NCBI GenBank assembly: GCA_016712985.1
Contig: JADJQA010000004.1
Span: 105,456-169,455, forward strand
Source of the DNA: Sulfuritalea sp.
GTDB taxonomy: Bacteria; Pseudomonadota; Gammaproteobacteria; Burkholderiales; Rhodocyclaceae
Direction: 5' to 3'
Length of the DNA: 64,000 nt
A model generated the notes under the pieces. It saw only the letters and a list, made by a program, of their open reading frames with translations, had not been told where the DNA came from and searched no databases. The translations under genes and the position numbers were made by a program. Positions 17,789-25,773 of the stretch are shown here, piece after piece; the first letter of the stretch is position 1, and every line of letters begins with the position of its first letter.

Positions 17789-18646
17789 TCAGAGCCGGCC
17801 GGCTTTGAAGGTATCGCACTGCGCCGGATCGCCGCTTTCGAAGCCCTGCCTGAACCAGCGTACCCGCTGCGCCGACGAGCCGTGGGTGAAGCTCTCCGGA
17901 ACGATCACGCCGCGCCCCTGCTGTTGCAGTCTGTCGTCGCCTATCGCGGCGGCGGCGACCAGCGCCTGTTCGATCTCGCCCGGTTCCAGCAATTTTTTCA
18001 TCGTGTCGGCACGCTTTGCCCAGATTCCGGCGAAACAGTCGGCCTGCAGTTCGAGGCGCACCGACAGGGCGTTGCCTTCGGCCTCGCCGGTGCGACCGCG
18101 CGCCGCCTGAACTCGCGTCGATATGCCAAGGAGATTCTGGACATGGTGGCCGACCTCATGGGCGACCACATAGGCCTGGGCGAATTCGCCCGGCGCGTTG
18201 AAGCGCTCCTTGAGATCGCGGTAAAAGGCCAGATCGATGTAGACCTTCTGGTCGCCGGGGCAATAGAACGGACCCATCGCCGCCTGTCCGGTGCCGCATG
18301 CCGTCGGCGTGCTGCCGGTGAACAGGACCAGTTTCGGATCCTGATAGGCCTTGCCGGAGCGCCTGAAAACCTCGCGCCAGGTATCTTCGGTCGAGGACAG
18401 CACTTTTGAGACGAATCGTGCCATCTCGTCATCGGCCGGCGGTTTGTGCGCGGACTGCGGCGCAACCGCGACGGACGGCGCCTGGTTGATCAGGTTGAGG
18501 ACGGTGGCGGGATCGACGCCGAGGAAATAGCTGACGACCAGCGCCAGCACCATGCCGCCCAAACCAATTCCGCGGCGGCCGATCGACATGCCGCCACCGC
18601 GCCGGTCTTCAACGTTGTCGCTTTCGCGTTGATCTTCAAGGCGCAT
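17789..18646 (-). CDS. Neutral zinc metallopeptidase, YpfJ/KPN_02809 family
   Basis: 285 residues. After a charged cytoplasmic N-terminus there is one transmembrane helix (GLGGMVLALVVSYFLGV), then a large extracytoplasmic domain with the zinc signature VVAHEVGHHVQNLLG and a downstream glutamate-rich helix LELQADCFAGIWA that supplies the third ligand. FYCPGDQKVYIDLAF is another family hallmark. The substrate is unknown; members are membrane-anchored peptidases of unsettled role. Confidence 0.9.
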   Translation of the reverse strand: MRLEDQRESDNVEDRRGGGMSIGRRGIGLGGMVLALVVSYFLGVDPATVLNLINQAPSVAVAPQSAHKPPADDEMARFVSKVLSSTEDTWREVFRRSGKAYQDPKLVLFTGSTPTACGTGQAAMGPFYCPGDQKVYIDLAFYRDLKERFNAPGEFAQAYVVAHEVGHHVQNLLGISTRVQAARGRTGEAEGNALSVRLELQADCFAGIWAKRADTMKKLLEPGEIEQALVAAAAIGDDRLQQQGRGVIVPESFTHGSSAQRVRWFRQGFESGDPAQCDTFKAGRL

Positions 18647-18694
18647 GATGCGTGCCGCGCGGGATCAAGCTGCCCGCCACGGGTTTTGGGGGGC

Positions 18695-18961
18695 TCATTT
18701 CGGCGAGTCGGGGGATGATCCGCCACGCAGTTTTCCATAGATGACCAGGAGAAGGATCGCGACGATCACGCTGGCGATGAAGCCGGCGCCTTCGCCCGCG
18801 GTATACCAGCCGAGGAACTGGCCGATTACGCCCGCAAGAAAGGAACCGGCAATTCCCAGCAATACGGTCATGAAGAAGCCCATGTTTTCCCTGCCGGGAT
18901 GCACCAGCTTGGCAATGACGCCGATCACGAAGCCTAGCACGATGGTCCAGATTATTCCCAT
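18695..18961 (-). CDS. GlsB/YeaQ/YmgE family stress-response membrane protein
   Basis: 88 residues from ATG 18961, behind AGAGGAAA. Three membrane helices: IIWTIVLGFVIGVIAKLV, FFMTVLLGIAGSFLAGVIG and FIASVIVAILLLVIYGKL, with the conserved HPGRENMGF loop. The family is often called transglycosylase-associated, but no enzymatic residue is known; expression under envelope or acid stress is typical. The longer upstream frame to 19063 is unlikely. Confidence 0.9.
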   Translation of the reverse strand: MGIIWTIVLGFVIGVIAKLVHPGRENMGFFMTVLLGIAGSFLAGVIGQFLGWYTAGEGAGFIASVIVAILLLVIYGKLRGGSSPDSPK

Positions 18962-19065
18962 GTCGTTTCCTCTGCAAACGCTGCGGTTATCGGAGATGGC
19001 GATCCCTATGCCGAGGACTGGCCGGGCTTTCCCGACGATGGCAGGCGATGGGAGCGTCGGCATGA

Positions 19066-19167
19066 TACCTGACGATCCTGGCGGAAAGCGCCAGTTCGGG
19101 GGACGAACTGGTGACCTTCGATCGCAAACTCGGCAGGCTCGCTGGCGCCAGAATGCTAACGACGTAA
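19066..19167 (+). pseudogene. C-terminal remnant of a PIN-domain (VapC-type) toxin
   Basis: 34 codons ending at TAA 19165-19167 encode YLTILAES followed by DELVTFDRKLGRLAGARMLT. The block (D/E)xLVTFDRKLxRLxGAR is the usual C-terminus of PIN-domain toxins, including the last acidic residue of the active site. A stop lies just upstream, and no antitoxin or N-terminal part is visible. It is a dead fragment on the edge of the accessory region. Confidence 0.6.
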
Positions 19168-19618
19168 CTCCAGGTCATGGTCTTCGGGGCAGCGCCGGCT
19201 TCCTTGCTGCAAGGGGCTGTAAGCAATAGCGTCACCATGGATTTCTCCACGGGGGCCCGCTGTTTGACGAGTCGGCGCCGGTATTACGGCAAATGGGCGC
19301 CGATTTCGGGCCCGACACCGTCACCGAACAGCCGGCTACGCCAAACACACGGTTCGCGATGGCAGTGCATGACAGCGACGATCAGAATGAAGCCATCCTC
19401 AGTCGAGTAGAAGCGCCCAAGCTGGACAAGCTCATTGATGTCGAAGTCAGCATCCTCTGGCTGCTGGACGTGTTTCGGGTAAAGTACCGGAAATGGATTC
19501 CGGGCGGTCTCGGCACCGCACTTGCCAGCGCAATCGGCCCATGGTGGACGAACCGGCAGCCAAAGGCGGGCACGACCTGAGGCAACGTACGATCACGCAC
19601 GCGAATGGAGGATGAATC
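19168..19618. other. Gap upstream of the 975-residue protein, with a possible degraded minus-strand frame
   Basis: No confident gene. On the minus strand a frame without stops runs from about 19596 to the TAA at 19284-19286, about 100 codons. It contains PVLYPKHVQQPEDADFDINE and LVQLGRFYSTEDGFILIVAV, which looks protein-like but lacks an ATG/GTG/TTG start except a late one. It may be a 3' gene fragment. The promoter of the gene at 19619 should be at the right end. Confidence 0.3.
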
Positions 19619-22546
19619 ATGGATAGCGCAAAAACCAAGACCCTGCTACTGATGCGCGGTAACAGCAGCAAGAGGATCGCCGAATTGAAGAAGGCGCTGC
19701 GCAAGGCCTTGGGCAAGGATGCCGCGGCCTACAAGGGTTTGGCCAGCGGCGAGGAATTCGATGCCGATACCGAGACCGCGTTGCGCGCCTGGCAGGGCAG
19801 CGTCGGGCTGGTAGCCGACGGTATCGCCGGCCCGCGCACTCTGGCCGCGCTGGGGTTGGCGGCGGCGCCGGCCCTGGCGGTGAACGTGGATACGCTTTTG
19901 GTGGGCAAGCTTTTCCCCTATACCCGCACGTCCAGTATCGCCCGCAATCTGCCATATGTGTGCGCGGCGCTGGCGGCCTTCGAGCTGACCGAGGCCGACA
20001 TGGTGGCGACGGCACTTGGCACGATACGCGCGGAGACCGAGGGCTTCGTACCCATTGCCGAACTGCCCTCGCACTTCAACACTCGGCCCGGCCAGGCGGC
20101 TTTCAGCGCCTATGACCAGAGAAGCGATCTCGGCAACAAGGCGCCTGGCGACGGCGCGCGCTTTCGCGGCCGCGGCTTCGTGCAACTGACCGGGCGCGCC
20201 AACTACGAGAAGTACGCCGAAGTGCTGGACATCGCGCTGGCCGACAACCCGGACTGCGCCTGCGCGCCGGAGGTGGCGGCCTGCCTGCTGGCGGCCTATC
20301 TCGACGCCAACAAGGCGGCGTTGAGCAAGGCCCTGGCGAAAGACGACCTGGAGGCCGCGCGCAAGGTGGTGAACGGCGGCCGCCACGGGTTGGAGCGGTT
20401 TGCCGAGACCTTCAAGGCGGCGCGGCTCGGATGGGCGGCAGCGGTGGTGACAAAGCCCGTAGCGAAAGGGAAAGCCAAGCTTGTGGGCAAAGCCGCAGCG
20501 AAAGTTGCAGCGCTTGCAGAAAAGTCGGCGTTGGTGACACGCCGCGCCAGGCTGAATGTGAAAGCCGACCCATCCGACCTGCGCGACCGGCCATACCAGC
20601 CGCCGCCGCATTCGATGCCGGCGATATTCCCGGCCGATGGGGACATCGAGCGCTTCATGGGCGCCTACACTCAGGCCGGGCTGATACTCAACCAGGGGCA
20701 GGAGGGTGCATGCACCGGCTTCGGTCTGGCCTGCGTGGTGAACTACCTGCGCTGGCGCGGTGCCGGCATGCCGAAGAAACTCGAATCGGTCAGCCCGCGC
20801 ATGCTCTACAAATTCGCCCGGCGCTACGATGAATACGAGGGCGAAAACTACGACGGCTCAAGCTGCCGCGGCGCGCTCAAGGGCTGGTACCACAACGGTG
20901 TGTGCCTGGAAACACGCTGGCCCCATGCACCGGGCGCGGAGCCGCAGCCGGTGGCCGGCTGGGACAAGGATGCCACCGAACAAACGCTGGGCGTGTACTA
21001 CCGCATCGACCCCAAGGCCATCACCGACCTGCAGGCGGCAATTCTGCAGGTGGGGGCGATTTTCGTTTCCTCATACACCCACACGGGTTGGGACAAAGTC
21101 AAGACCGCTGCCAAACCACCCAAAGGGCATGCAGATCTGCCGGTGATCGACTACCAGGGCCGGCCTTCGCGCACGGGCGGCCACGCCTTTGCGCTGGTCG
21201 GCTTCAACCGCACCGGCTTCGTGATCCAGAACTCCTGGGGCGAAGACTGGGGCGCGGGCGGTTTTGCCGTGATCGGCTATGCCGACTGGGTGGCGCATGC
21301 CATCGACGCGTGGGTGGCAGCGACCGGTGTGCCCGGGGTGGTGTCGGGGCGGCTGGCTTCCGGGGTCAGCGGCACTGCTGGCGCGGGCGTCGCCGGCGCC
21401 ACGGCCGACTGGTGGAATGAGGAAAAGGCCTACGAACACAGTATCGTGCTGGGCAACAATGGCCATGTCGCGCGCTTCGACACGCTGGATGGCGTGACGC
21501 GCACCCTGCAGAACCAGGCTTGTGTGCTGCCGGACACGTGGTTCCGCATTAGCGGCGCGGCACAGAAGCGGCTGGTGCTATACGTGCATGGCGGGCTCAA
21601 CAGCGAAGACGATGCGATCAAGCGTGCCCGCGCCATGGGGCGCTACTTCCTCGGCAATGGCTGCTACCCGCTGTTCCTGGTGTGGAAGAGCGGTCTGCTC
21701 GAATCGTTCAACAACATCCTCGAAGACAAGTCTACGAGTGGCCCGGCGGGTATCGCCGGCGGCCCGCTCGACTGGATCACCGACAAGCTCAGCGACCCGG
21801 TGATCGAGAAGACCATCGGTCGCCCCTTCGCCCGACCACTGTGGAGCGAGATGAAGGAGAACGCCGAACTGGCCGCGGCCAGCGGCCGCGGCGGCGACCT
21901 GATGACCGATGCGTTGCGCGCGCTGGCGAACAGTTGGGGCGACAAGTTCGAACTGCACCTGGTCGGGCATTCCGCCGGGTGCATCGCGCTCGGCCGCTTG
22001 CTCGACTGCCTGGCACAGAAGGATCTGATCCCCCGTGTGAAGTCGATGCACCTCTACGCGCCGGCCTGCACCGTGGGCTTCGCCAACCGCCACTACGCGC
22101 CCTACGCGGACATCATGCAGCGGCTGCACCTCGACATCCTCGCCGACGACATCGAGAAGGACGACAACGTCGCCTTCATCTATCGCAAATCACTGCTCTA
22201 CTTCGTTTCCAACGCGCTGGAGTCCGACCACCGCATGCCCGTGCTCGGTCTGGCGAACGTATTCGACCCTGCCTACGATGGCTGGGACGGCGCGGCCAGC
22301 ACAGCCGAAGACCTCATCAACTGGCGCGCCGCGATGGACCAGCACGGGTTGGTGCAGCGCCTGACAACCCATGCTGAGGAAAAGATCGTCACCCGCCGCA
22401 GTGATGGCGGTAACGTGGAAGAGAAAAAGGTGAATGCCTCCCATGGCGGCTTCGACAACAACATCGAGATGGTCGAGGCCACGCTCAAGCGGATCACCGG
22501 CGCAGCGGTATTGAAGCTGTCGGTGGATGACTTGGTGGGTTTCTGA
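19619..22546 (+). CDS. Multidomain hydrolase: peptidoglycan-binding + GH19-like + papain-type protease + alpha/beta hydrolase
   Basis: 975 residues, uninterrupted. Residues 8-80 form a PGBD-1 peptidoglycan-binding fold (VADGIAGPRTLAALG). Residues 105-270 are a GH19 chitinase/endolysin-like domain: a candidate acid E139 in GTIRAETEG, and GARFRGRGFVQLTGRANY. Residues 330-570 are a C1A papain-type peptidase with Q359 and C365 in NQGQEGACTGFG, H522 in GGHAFALVGF and N538 in VIQNSWGEDWG. Residues 645-960 are an alpha/beta hydrolase: HGG at 657-659, nucleophile S785 in LVGHSAG, and a likely catalytic H942 in SHGGFDNN. An Ala/Lys-rich linker (275-310) joins the second and third domains. No signal peptide or membrane helix. 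Each domain call is motif-based; the combined function is unknown. Confidence 0.85.
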   Translation: MDSAKTKTLLLMRGNSSKRIAELKKALRKALGKDAAAYKGLASGEEFDADTETALRAWQGSVGLVADGIAGPRTLAALGLAAAPALAVNVDTLLVGKLFPYTRTSSIARNLPYVCAALAAFELTEADMVATALGTIRAETEGFVPIAELPSHFNTRPGQAAFSAYDQRSDLGNKAPGDGARFRGRGFVQLTGRANYEKYAEVLDIALADNPDCACAPEVAACLLAAYLDANKAALSKALAKDDLEAARKVVNGGRHGLERFAETFKAARLGWAAAVVTKPVAKGKAKLVGKAAAKVAALAEKSALVTRRARLNVKADPSDLRDRPYQPPPHSMPAIFPADGDIERFMGAYTQAGLILNQGQEGACTGFGLACVVNYLRWRGAGMPKKLESVSPRMLYKFARRYDEYEGENYDGSSCRGALKGWYHNGVCLETRWPHAPGAEPQPVAGWDKDATEQTLGVYYRIDPKAITDLQAAILQVGAIFVSSYTHTGWDKVKTAAKPPKGHADLPVIDYQGRPSRTGGHAFALVGFNRTGFVIQNSWGEDWGAGGFAVIGYADWVAHAIDAWVAATGVPGVVSGRLASGVSGTAGAGVAGATADWWNEEKAYEHSIVLGNNGHVARFDTLDGVTRTLQNQACVLPDTWFRISGAAQKRLVLYVHGGLNSEDDAIKRARAMGRYFLGNGCYPLFLVWKSGLLESFNNILEDKSTSGPAGIAGGPLDWITDKLSDPVIEKTIGRPFARPLWSEMKENAELAAASGRGGDLMTDALRALANSWGDKFELHLVGHSAGCIALGRLLDCLAQKDLIPRVKSMHLYAPACTVGFANRHYAPYADIMQRLHLDILADDIEKDDNVAFIYRKSLLYFVSNALESDHRMPVLGLANVFDPAYDGWDGAASTAEDLINWRAAMDQHGLVQRLTTHAEEKIVTRRSDGGNVEEKKVNASHGGFDNNIEMVEATLKRITGAAVLKLSVDDLVGF

Positions 22547-22571
22547 TTTTACTGTGCTAACTATGCAGAAT

Positions 22572-22603
22572 CGCTGCCGTTATCGAGTGCATTAGCGGCA
22601 GCG
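22572..22603. repeat. Hairpin upstream of the IS701-type remnant
   Basis: CGCTGCCG at 22572-22579 pairs with CGGCAGCG at 22596-22603. With a G-T pair and two further pairs the stem reaches 11 with a 10-base loop. It has no T-tract. It lies 15 bases before the transposase ATG and may be part of an insertion-sequence end or an attenuator. Confidence 0.35.
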
Positions 22604-22618
22604 AACGCGGAGACTGAA

Positions 22619-22810
22619 ATGGAGAGAAGCGAGAAATTCTTGCGGTATATCGAGCATATTGGTGCTGCGGTGGGTCGCTCCGACCACTGGTGAAGGTCGT
22701 CAAGATGCGCTGGCGCATCGAGCGGGACTATCAGGAACTGAAGCAGGAGTTTGGCCTCGACAACTTCGAGGGCCGCAACTGGCGCGGCTTCCATCACCAG
22801 GAACATGACG
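22619..22810 (+). mobile_element. Internally deleted IS701-family transposase remnant
   Basis: ATG 22619 opens a frame encoding MERSEKFLRYIEHIGAAVGR and then SDHW before a stop, close to the usual N-terminus of IS701-type transposases (MERRFEAYVEHLA...GHADR). Directly after, in another frame from 22687, comes VKMRWRIERDYQELKQEFGL and DNFEGRNWRGFHHQ, the conserved C-terminal IERxYxxLKxELGL...FEGRxWxGFHHH block. The whole middle (about 1 kb with most of the catalytic DDE region) is missing. The element is not functional. Confidence 0.7.
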
Positions 22811-23050
22811 AGTGGTGCAAAAGATGCAGGAAAGGCACGGTGCAACCATGACAACCGCTACTGCTACTCTGGACATCAAGGCGCTACAAAAGACTTGGGC
22901 TGCGTTTGATCGCATCGCTCATAGGGGTCCAAACTACAAGCCATATTTCCTGCTTCCACACATGGCGATGGAGCACCATATTCGGCCACCGGTGAAATCG
23001 GTTAGAAGGTGCTGACCAAAATGCTGACCATGCCACCCCAAAAAGCACCA

Positions 23051-23082
23051 AAAAAATAGCCGGCAATCGCTTGCCGGCTATT
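23051..23082 (-). terminator. Rho-independent terminator of ssrA
   Basis: Read on the minus strand, an 11-base perfect stem ATAGCCGGCAA / TTGCCGGCTAT with loop GCGA (23057-23082) is followed by a run of T to 23051. It lies 28 bases beyond the 3' CCA of the tmRNA. A very strong intrinsic terminator. Confidence 0.9.
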
Positions 23083-23110
23083 CGTAACTAATTCATTTAT
23101 TGCGTATTTT

Positions 23111-23472
23111 TGGTGGAGGCGGCGGGAATTGAACCCGCGTCCATAAGCGCGCCACAGGCAGTTCTACATACTTAGCCGCGTCATTTGATTTGACCCGCAG
23201 CCCGCCGACGGACAGGCTGGTTGCAGGCGATTCGCTGAATTTTCGAACTGTGCATCGCGACCCTGCACAGCCTTAGCTCGTGTAAATGATTCCGATGCAG
23301 CTTGCGCTACCTGGTCCAGGAGCAAACCAGTTCGGAAGCCAGCCGCTGTTAGGCGGCTAGAGCGAAACGCTCGTCGTTGGCAGTTAGTGCTTTCCAGATG
23401 GATTTACGAGGTACCCGGATCCTCGGTATGCCCTGCATGCTTTGTCACCCATGTCGAAGCCATGTCGCCCCC
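23111..23472 (-). ncRNA. ssrA: Transfer-messenger RNA (tmRNA)
   Basis: The 5' end GGGGGCGACATGGCTTCGAC (from 23472) and the 3' end GGGTTCAATTCCCGCCGCC then TCCACCA (to 23111) form the tRNA-like acceptor domain. The 7-base acceptor stem has the G3-U70 wobble that marks alanine charging. The resume codon GCC and tag frame lie at 23349-23381 and encode ANDERFALAA followed by TAA. Length about 362 bases, as usual for one-piece tmRNA. It rescues stalled ribosomes together with SmpB, which is not in the window. The ANDERFALAA tag suits betaproteobacteria. Confidence 0.97.
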
Positions 23473-23522
23473 TGGATGGTGCAGATCAGATGGTGCCGGA
23501 TCCACATGTTGCAAGCCTGATT

Positions 23523-24182
23523 CTACCGGTTCGAAGCGGCAATGCCGAGAATATCTTGCGGCGAGGCGGCGATGGCGTCAGCCCCCCAGCGTGCGGGCGG
23601 CTTTCCATCGCCGAGATAGCCCCAGGCCGCAACGATGGTCTTCATGCCGACGGCGCGGCCGGAGATGACATCGCGCTCATCGTCGCCGACGTAGATGCAG
23701 TGGGTCGCCGCGATGCCCATCACGGCGCTTGCAAGCTGCATCGGATGCCCATGGGGCGTGGCGCGCTGGGCGCTGTCGCCGCAGACGATGCAGGCGGAGC
23801 GCTGGCGCAGGCCGAGCCCTTCCATCAGAGGAATCGCAAAGCGCTGCGACTTGTTGGTAACGATACCCCAGGGAATCCCCCTGGCTTCGAGTTCATCGAG
23901 GTGCTGGGCCATGCCTGCAAACAGCCGCGTGTCGACACACAGGGCCCCCTGATAGATTGCCAGAAAGCGCTGCTGCAGCTCAAGATATTCGGAATCGGCC
24001 GGGGTGATGCCGAGACCGGCACCGATCATGCCGCGCGCACCTGAAGATACATGCGGTCGCAACTTCTCCATTGGTAGCGGCCCGCGCCCTTGTTCGAGCA
24101 ACAGTTGATTGAGGGCGCCACCCAGATCGGGGGCTGTGTCAGCCAGCGTGCCATCGAGGTCGAAGAGCACCGCCTCAGGCAT
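23523..24182 (-). CDS. gph: Phosphoglycolate phosphatase
   Basis: 219 residues of the HAD superfamily: motif I DLDGTLADT with nucleophile D8 and acid D10, motif II VTNKSQR, and motif IV YVGDDERD. The stretch CGDSAQRATPHGHPMQLA is where motif III usually reads KPxPxP with a lysine; here the lysine position is threonine. This may be real divergence or an error. It dephosphorylates 2-phosphoglycolate formed by DNA repair or oxygenase activity. The start overlaps ubiG by 8 bases, a typical betaproteobacterial ubiG-gph pair. Confidence 0.92.
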   Translation of the reverse strand: MPEAVLFDLDGTLADTAPDLGGALNQLLLEQGRGPLPMEKLRPHVSSGARGMIGAGLGITPADSEYLELQQRFLAIYQGALCVDTRLFAGMAQHLDELEARGIPWGIVTNKSQRFAIPLMEGLGLRQRSACIVCGDSAQRATPHGHPMQLASAVMGIAATHCIYVGDDERDVISGRAVGMKTIVAAWGYLGDGKPPARWGADAIAASPQDILGIAASNR

Positions 24183-24882
24183 TGCGCCGGGCTCTGAGCA
24201 GATAATTCACGTCGGTATCGGCGCCAATGGATCCTTCGCGCTTCAAAGGGTTGTAGCGCAGGCCGGTGATCTCGAGCACTTCGAGTCCTGCTCCGCGGCA
24301 CAGCCGGGCGAGTTCGGCCGGTTTTAGGAAGCGCGTGTAGTCGTGGGTGCCGCGCGGCAGCAGATTGAACAGGTACTCCGCGCCGACCACCGCAAGCAGG
24401 TAGGCCTTGGGGTTGCGGTTGATGGTGGACAGGAAGACCTGTCCGCCGGGCTTGACCAGGCGCGCGCAGGCGGCCACAGTACTCGCCGGGTCGGGCACGT
24501 GTTCCAGCATTTCAAGGCAGGTGACCAGGTCGAAGCACGAAGGAGTCTCGTCAGCCATGGCTTCGGCCGAGATCAGGCGATAGTCGATCAGATGTCCGCT
24601 CTCAAAGAGGTGCAGACGGGCGATGGCGAGGGCTTTTTCGGATAGATCGATCCCGGTCACCCGCGCCCCCAGAGCGGCCATGCCTTCACTGAGCAGGCCG
24701 CCACCGCAGCCAACATCGATTACCTGCTTGCCCTTGAGTCCGGCGTTGCTGTCAATCCAGCCCAGTCGCGCTGGATTGATGTCGTGCAGCGGGCGGAATT
24801 CCGAGTTCGGGTCCCACCAGCGATGGGCGACTTCCCCGAATTTGTCGAGTTCGCGGGGGTCGGCGTTGCTGCTTGCATTCAT
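24175..24882 (-). CDS. ubiG: Ubiquinone biosynthesis O-methyltransferase
   Basis: About 235 residues from ATG 24882 (ATG in frame at 24900 is possible). UbiG performs both O-methylations of ubiquinone synthesis using SAM. Signatures: KFGEVAHRWWDPNSEFRPLH at the N-terminus, SAM motif I VIDVGCGGGLLSEG, and CLEMLEHVPDP with the later GTHDYTRFLKP. Placed between ompA and gph on the same strand. A strong terminator for ompA lies upstream, so it may use its own promoter or read-through. Confidence 0.96.
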   Translation of the reverse strand: MNASSNADPRELDKFGEVAHRWWDPNSEFRPLHDINPARLGWIDSNAGLKGKQVIDVGCGGGLLSEGMAALGARVTGIDLSEKALAIARLHLFESGHLIDYRLISAEAMADETPSCFDLVTCLEMLEHVPDPASTVAACARLVKPGGQVFLSTINRNPKAYLLAVVGAEYLFNLLPRGTHDYTRFLKPAELARLCRGAGLEVLEITGLRYNPLKREGSIGADTDVNYLLRARRNA

Positions 24883-24936
24883 GGTGGTGTCCCAGGTCAT
24901 CCTTGGAAACCGTCCCCGGCATGCCGCCGGGGAGAT

Positions 24937-24968
24937 AAAAAAAAAGCCCTGCCGAGGCAGGGCTTTCT
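24937..24968 (-). terminator. Rho-independent terminator after the OmpA-family gene
   Basis: The stem AAGCCCTGCC / GGCAGGGCTT around a two-base loop is followed on the minus strand by nine T residues. It lies 16 bases past the ompA stop and upstream of ubiG. The A-run and symmetrical arms could also terminate weakly on the plus strand. Confidence 0.9.
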
Positions 24969-24983
24969 TGGAGCAAAGCCAAA

Positions 24984-25703
24984 TTACTTGGCCTTGGTAC
25001 CGATGACTTCGATGTCGACGCGACGATCAGGCTGCAGGCAATCGATGACCTTCTTGCTCTTCGCGCCCTTGCACTGATCCGGCTTGGTAACCGGCTGCTT
25101 CTCGCCCTTGCCTTCAGCGTAGACACGGTTCGCTTTGATACCCTTGGAAACCAGATAGGCCTTGACGGCTTGCGCGCGCTTTTCGGAAAGATTCTGGTTG
25201 TAGGCGTCGGTGCCAAAGCGGTCGGCGTGACCAACGCCGATGATCACCTCAAGCTTGATGCCCTTGATGTCGGCAACCAGTTTGTCCAGCTTGGCCTTGC
25301 CTTCGGGGCGCAGATCGGCCTTGTCGAAGTCGAACAGCGCATCGGCCGAGAGTGTCACCTTTTGGCCTGCGGGGACGGGTGCGGCGGCAGGAGGGGCAGC
25401 GGGCTTGGCGGCCGGAGCGGCGGCCGGTGCGGGCGGCTCGCACTTGGCCTTGGGCATCAGATCCTTGTCGCACTCGCAACCGATCGGGAACTGCCCGTAC
25501 ATGACGCTCTCGGCAGCAGCCGGCGTCCAGTAGCCGGTACGCCAGCACAGGCCGGTACCGCTCTTGGCGACGAGGCCACGCTGGTCGATGACGTACGGAA
25601 TGACGTCACCTGGCTTAAGGACCACGGCATTCTGGGCAAAGGCCGAGGCAGAGAGTCCGAGCAGGGTGACGAGCAGCAGAGATTGTTTGGTGCGATTGAA
25701 CAT
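24984..25703 (-). CDS. OmpA-family outer membrane / peptidoglycan-associated protein
   Basis: 239 residues. Signal peptide with cleavage after LGLSASAFA. A short N-terminal region with four cysteines (GLCWRTGYW, CECDKD, AKCEPP) leads to an Ala/Pro linker (about 88-115) and a C-terminal OmpA domain: LFDFDKADLRPEGKAKLDKL, GHADRFGTDAYNQNLSEKRA and CLQPDRRVDIEV. This domain binds diaminopimelate in peptidoglycan. The N-terminus is too short for the classic 8-stranded barrel. It is a well-known neighbour of ubiG-gph in betaproteobacteria. A terminator follows directly. Confidence 0.92.
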   Translation of the reverse strand: MFNRTKQSLLLVTLLGLSASAFAQNAVVLKPGDVIPYVIDQRGLVAKSGTGLCWRTGYWTPAAAESVMYGQFPIGCECDKDLMPKAKCEPPAPAAAPAAKPAAPPAAAPVPAGQKVTLSADALFDFDKADLRPEGKAKLDKLVADIKGIKLEVIIGVGHADRFGTDAYNQNLSEKRAQAVKAYLVSKGIKANRVYAEGKGEKQPVTKPDQCKGAKSKKVIDCLQPDRRVDIEVIGTKAK

Positions 25704-25773
25704 GTTTCCCCCTTGTTGGGCTTAAGTGTGACGGAATCCGGCGATTCGTGTAATCCCTGAGCGCGCAATCGCG

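Noticed and set aside
22849..23015. Short plus-strand frame (MTTATATLDIKALQKTWAAF...) after the transposase remnant
   Set aside because: It has no ribosome-binding site that stands out, no domain, and lies in degraded mobile-element sequence.
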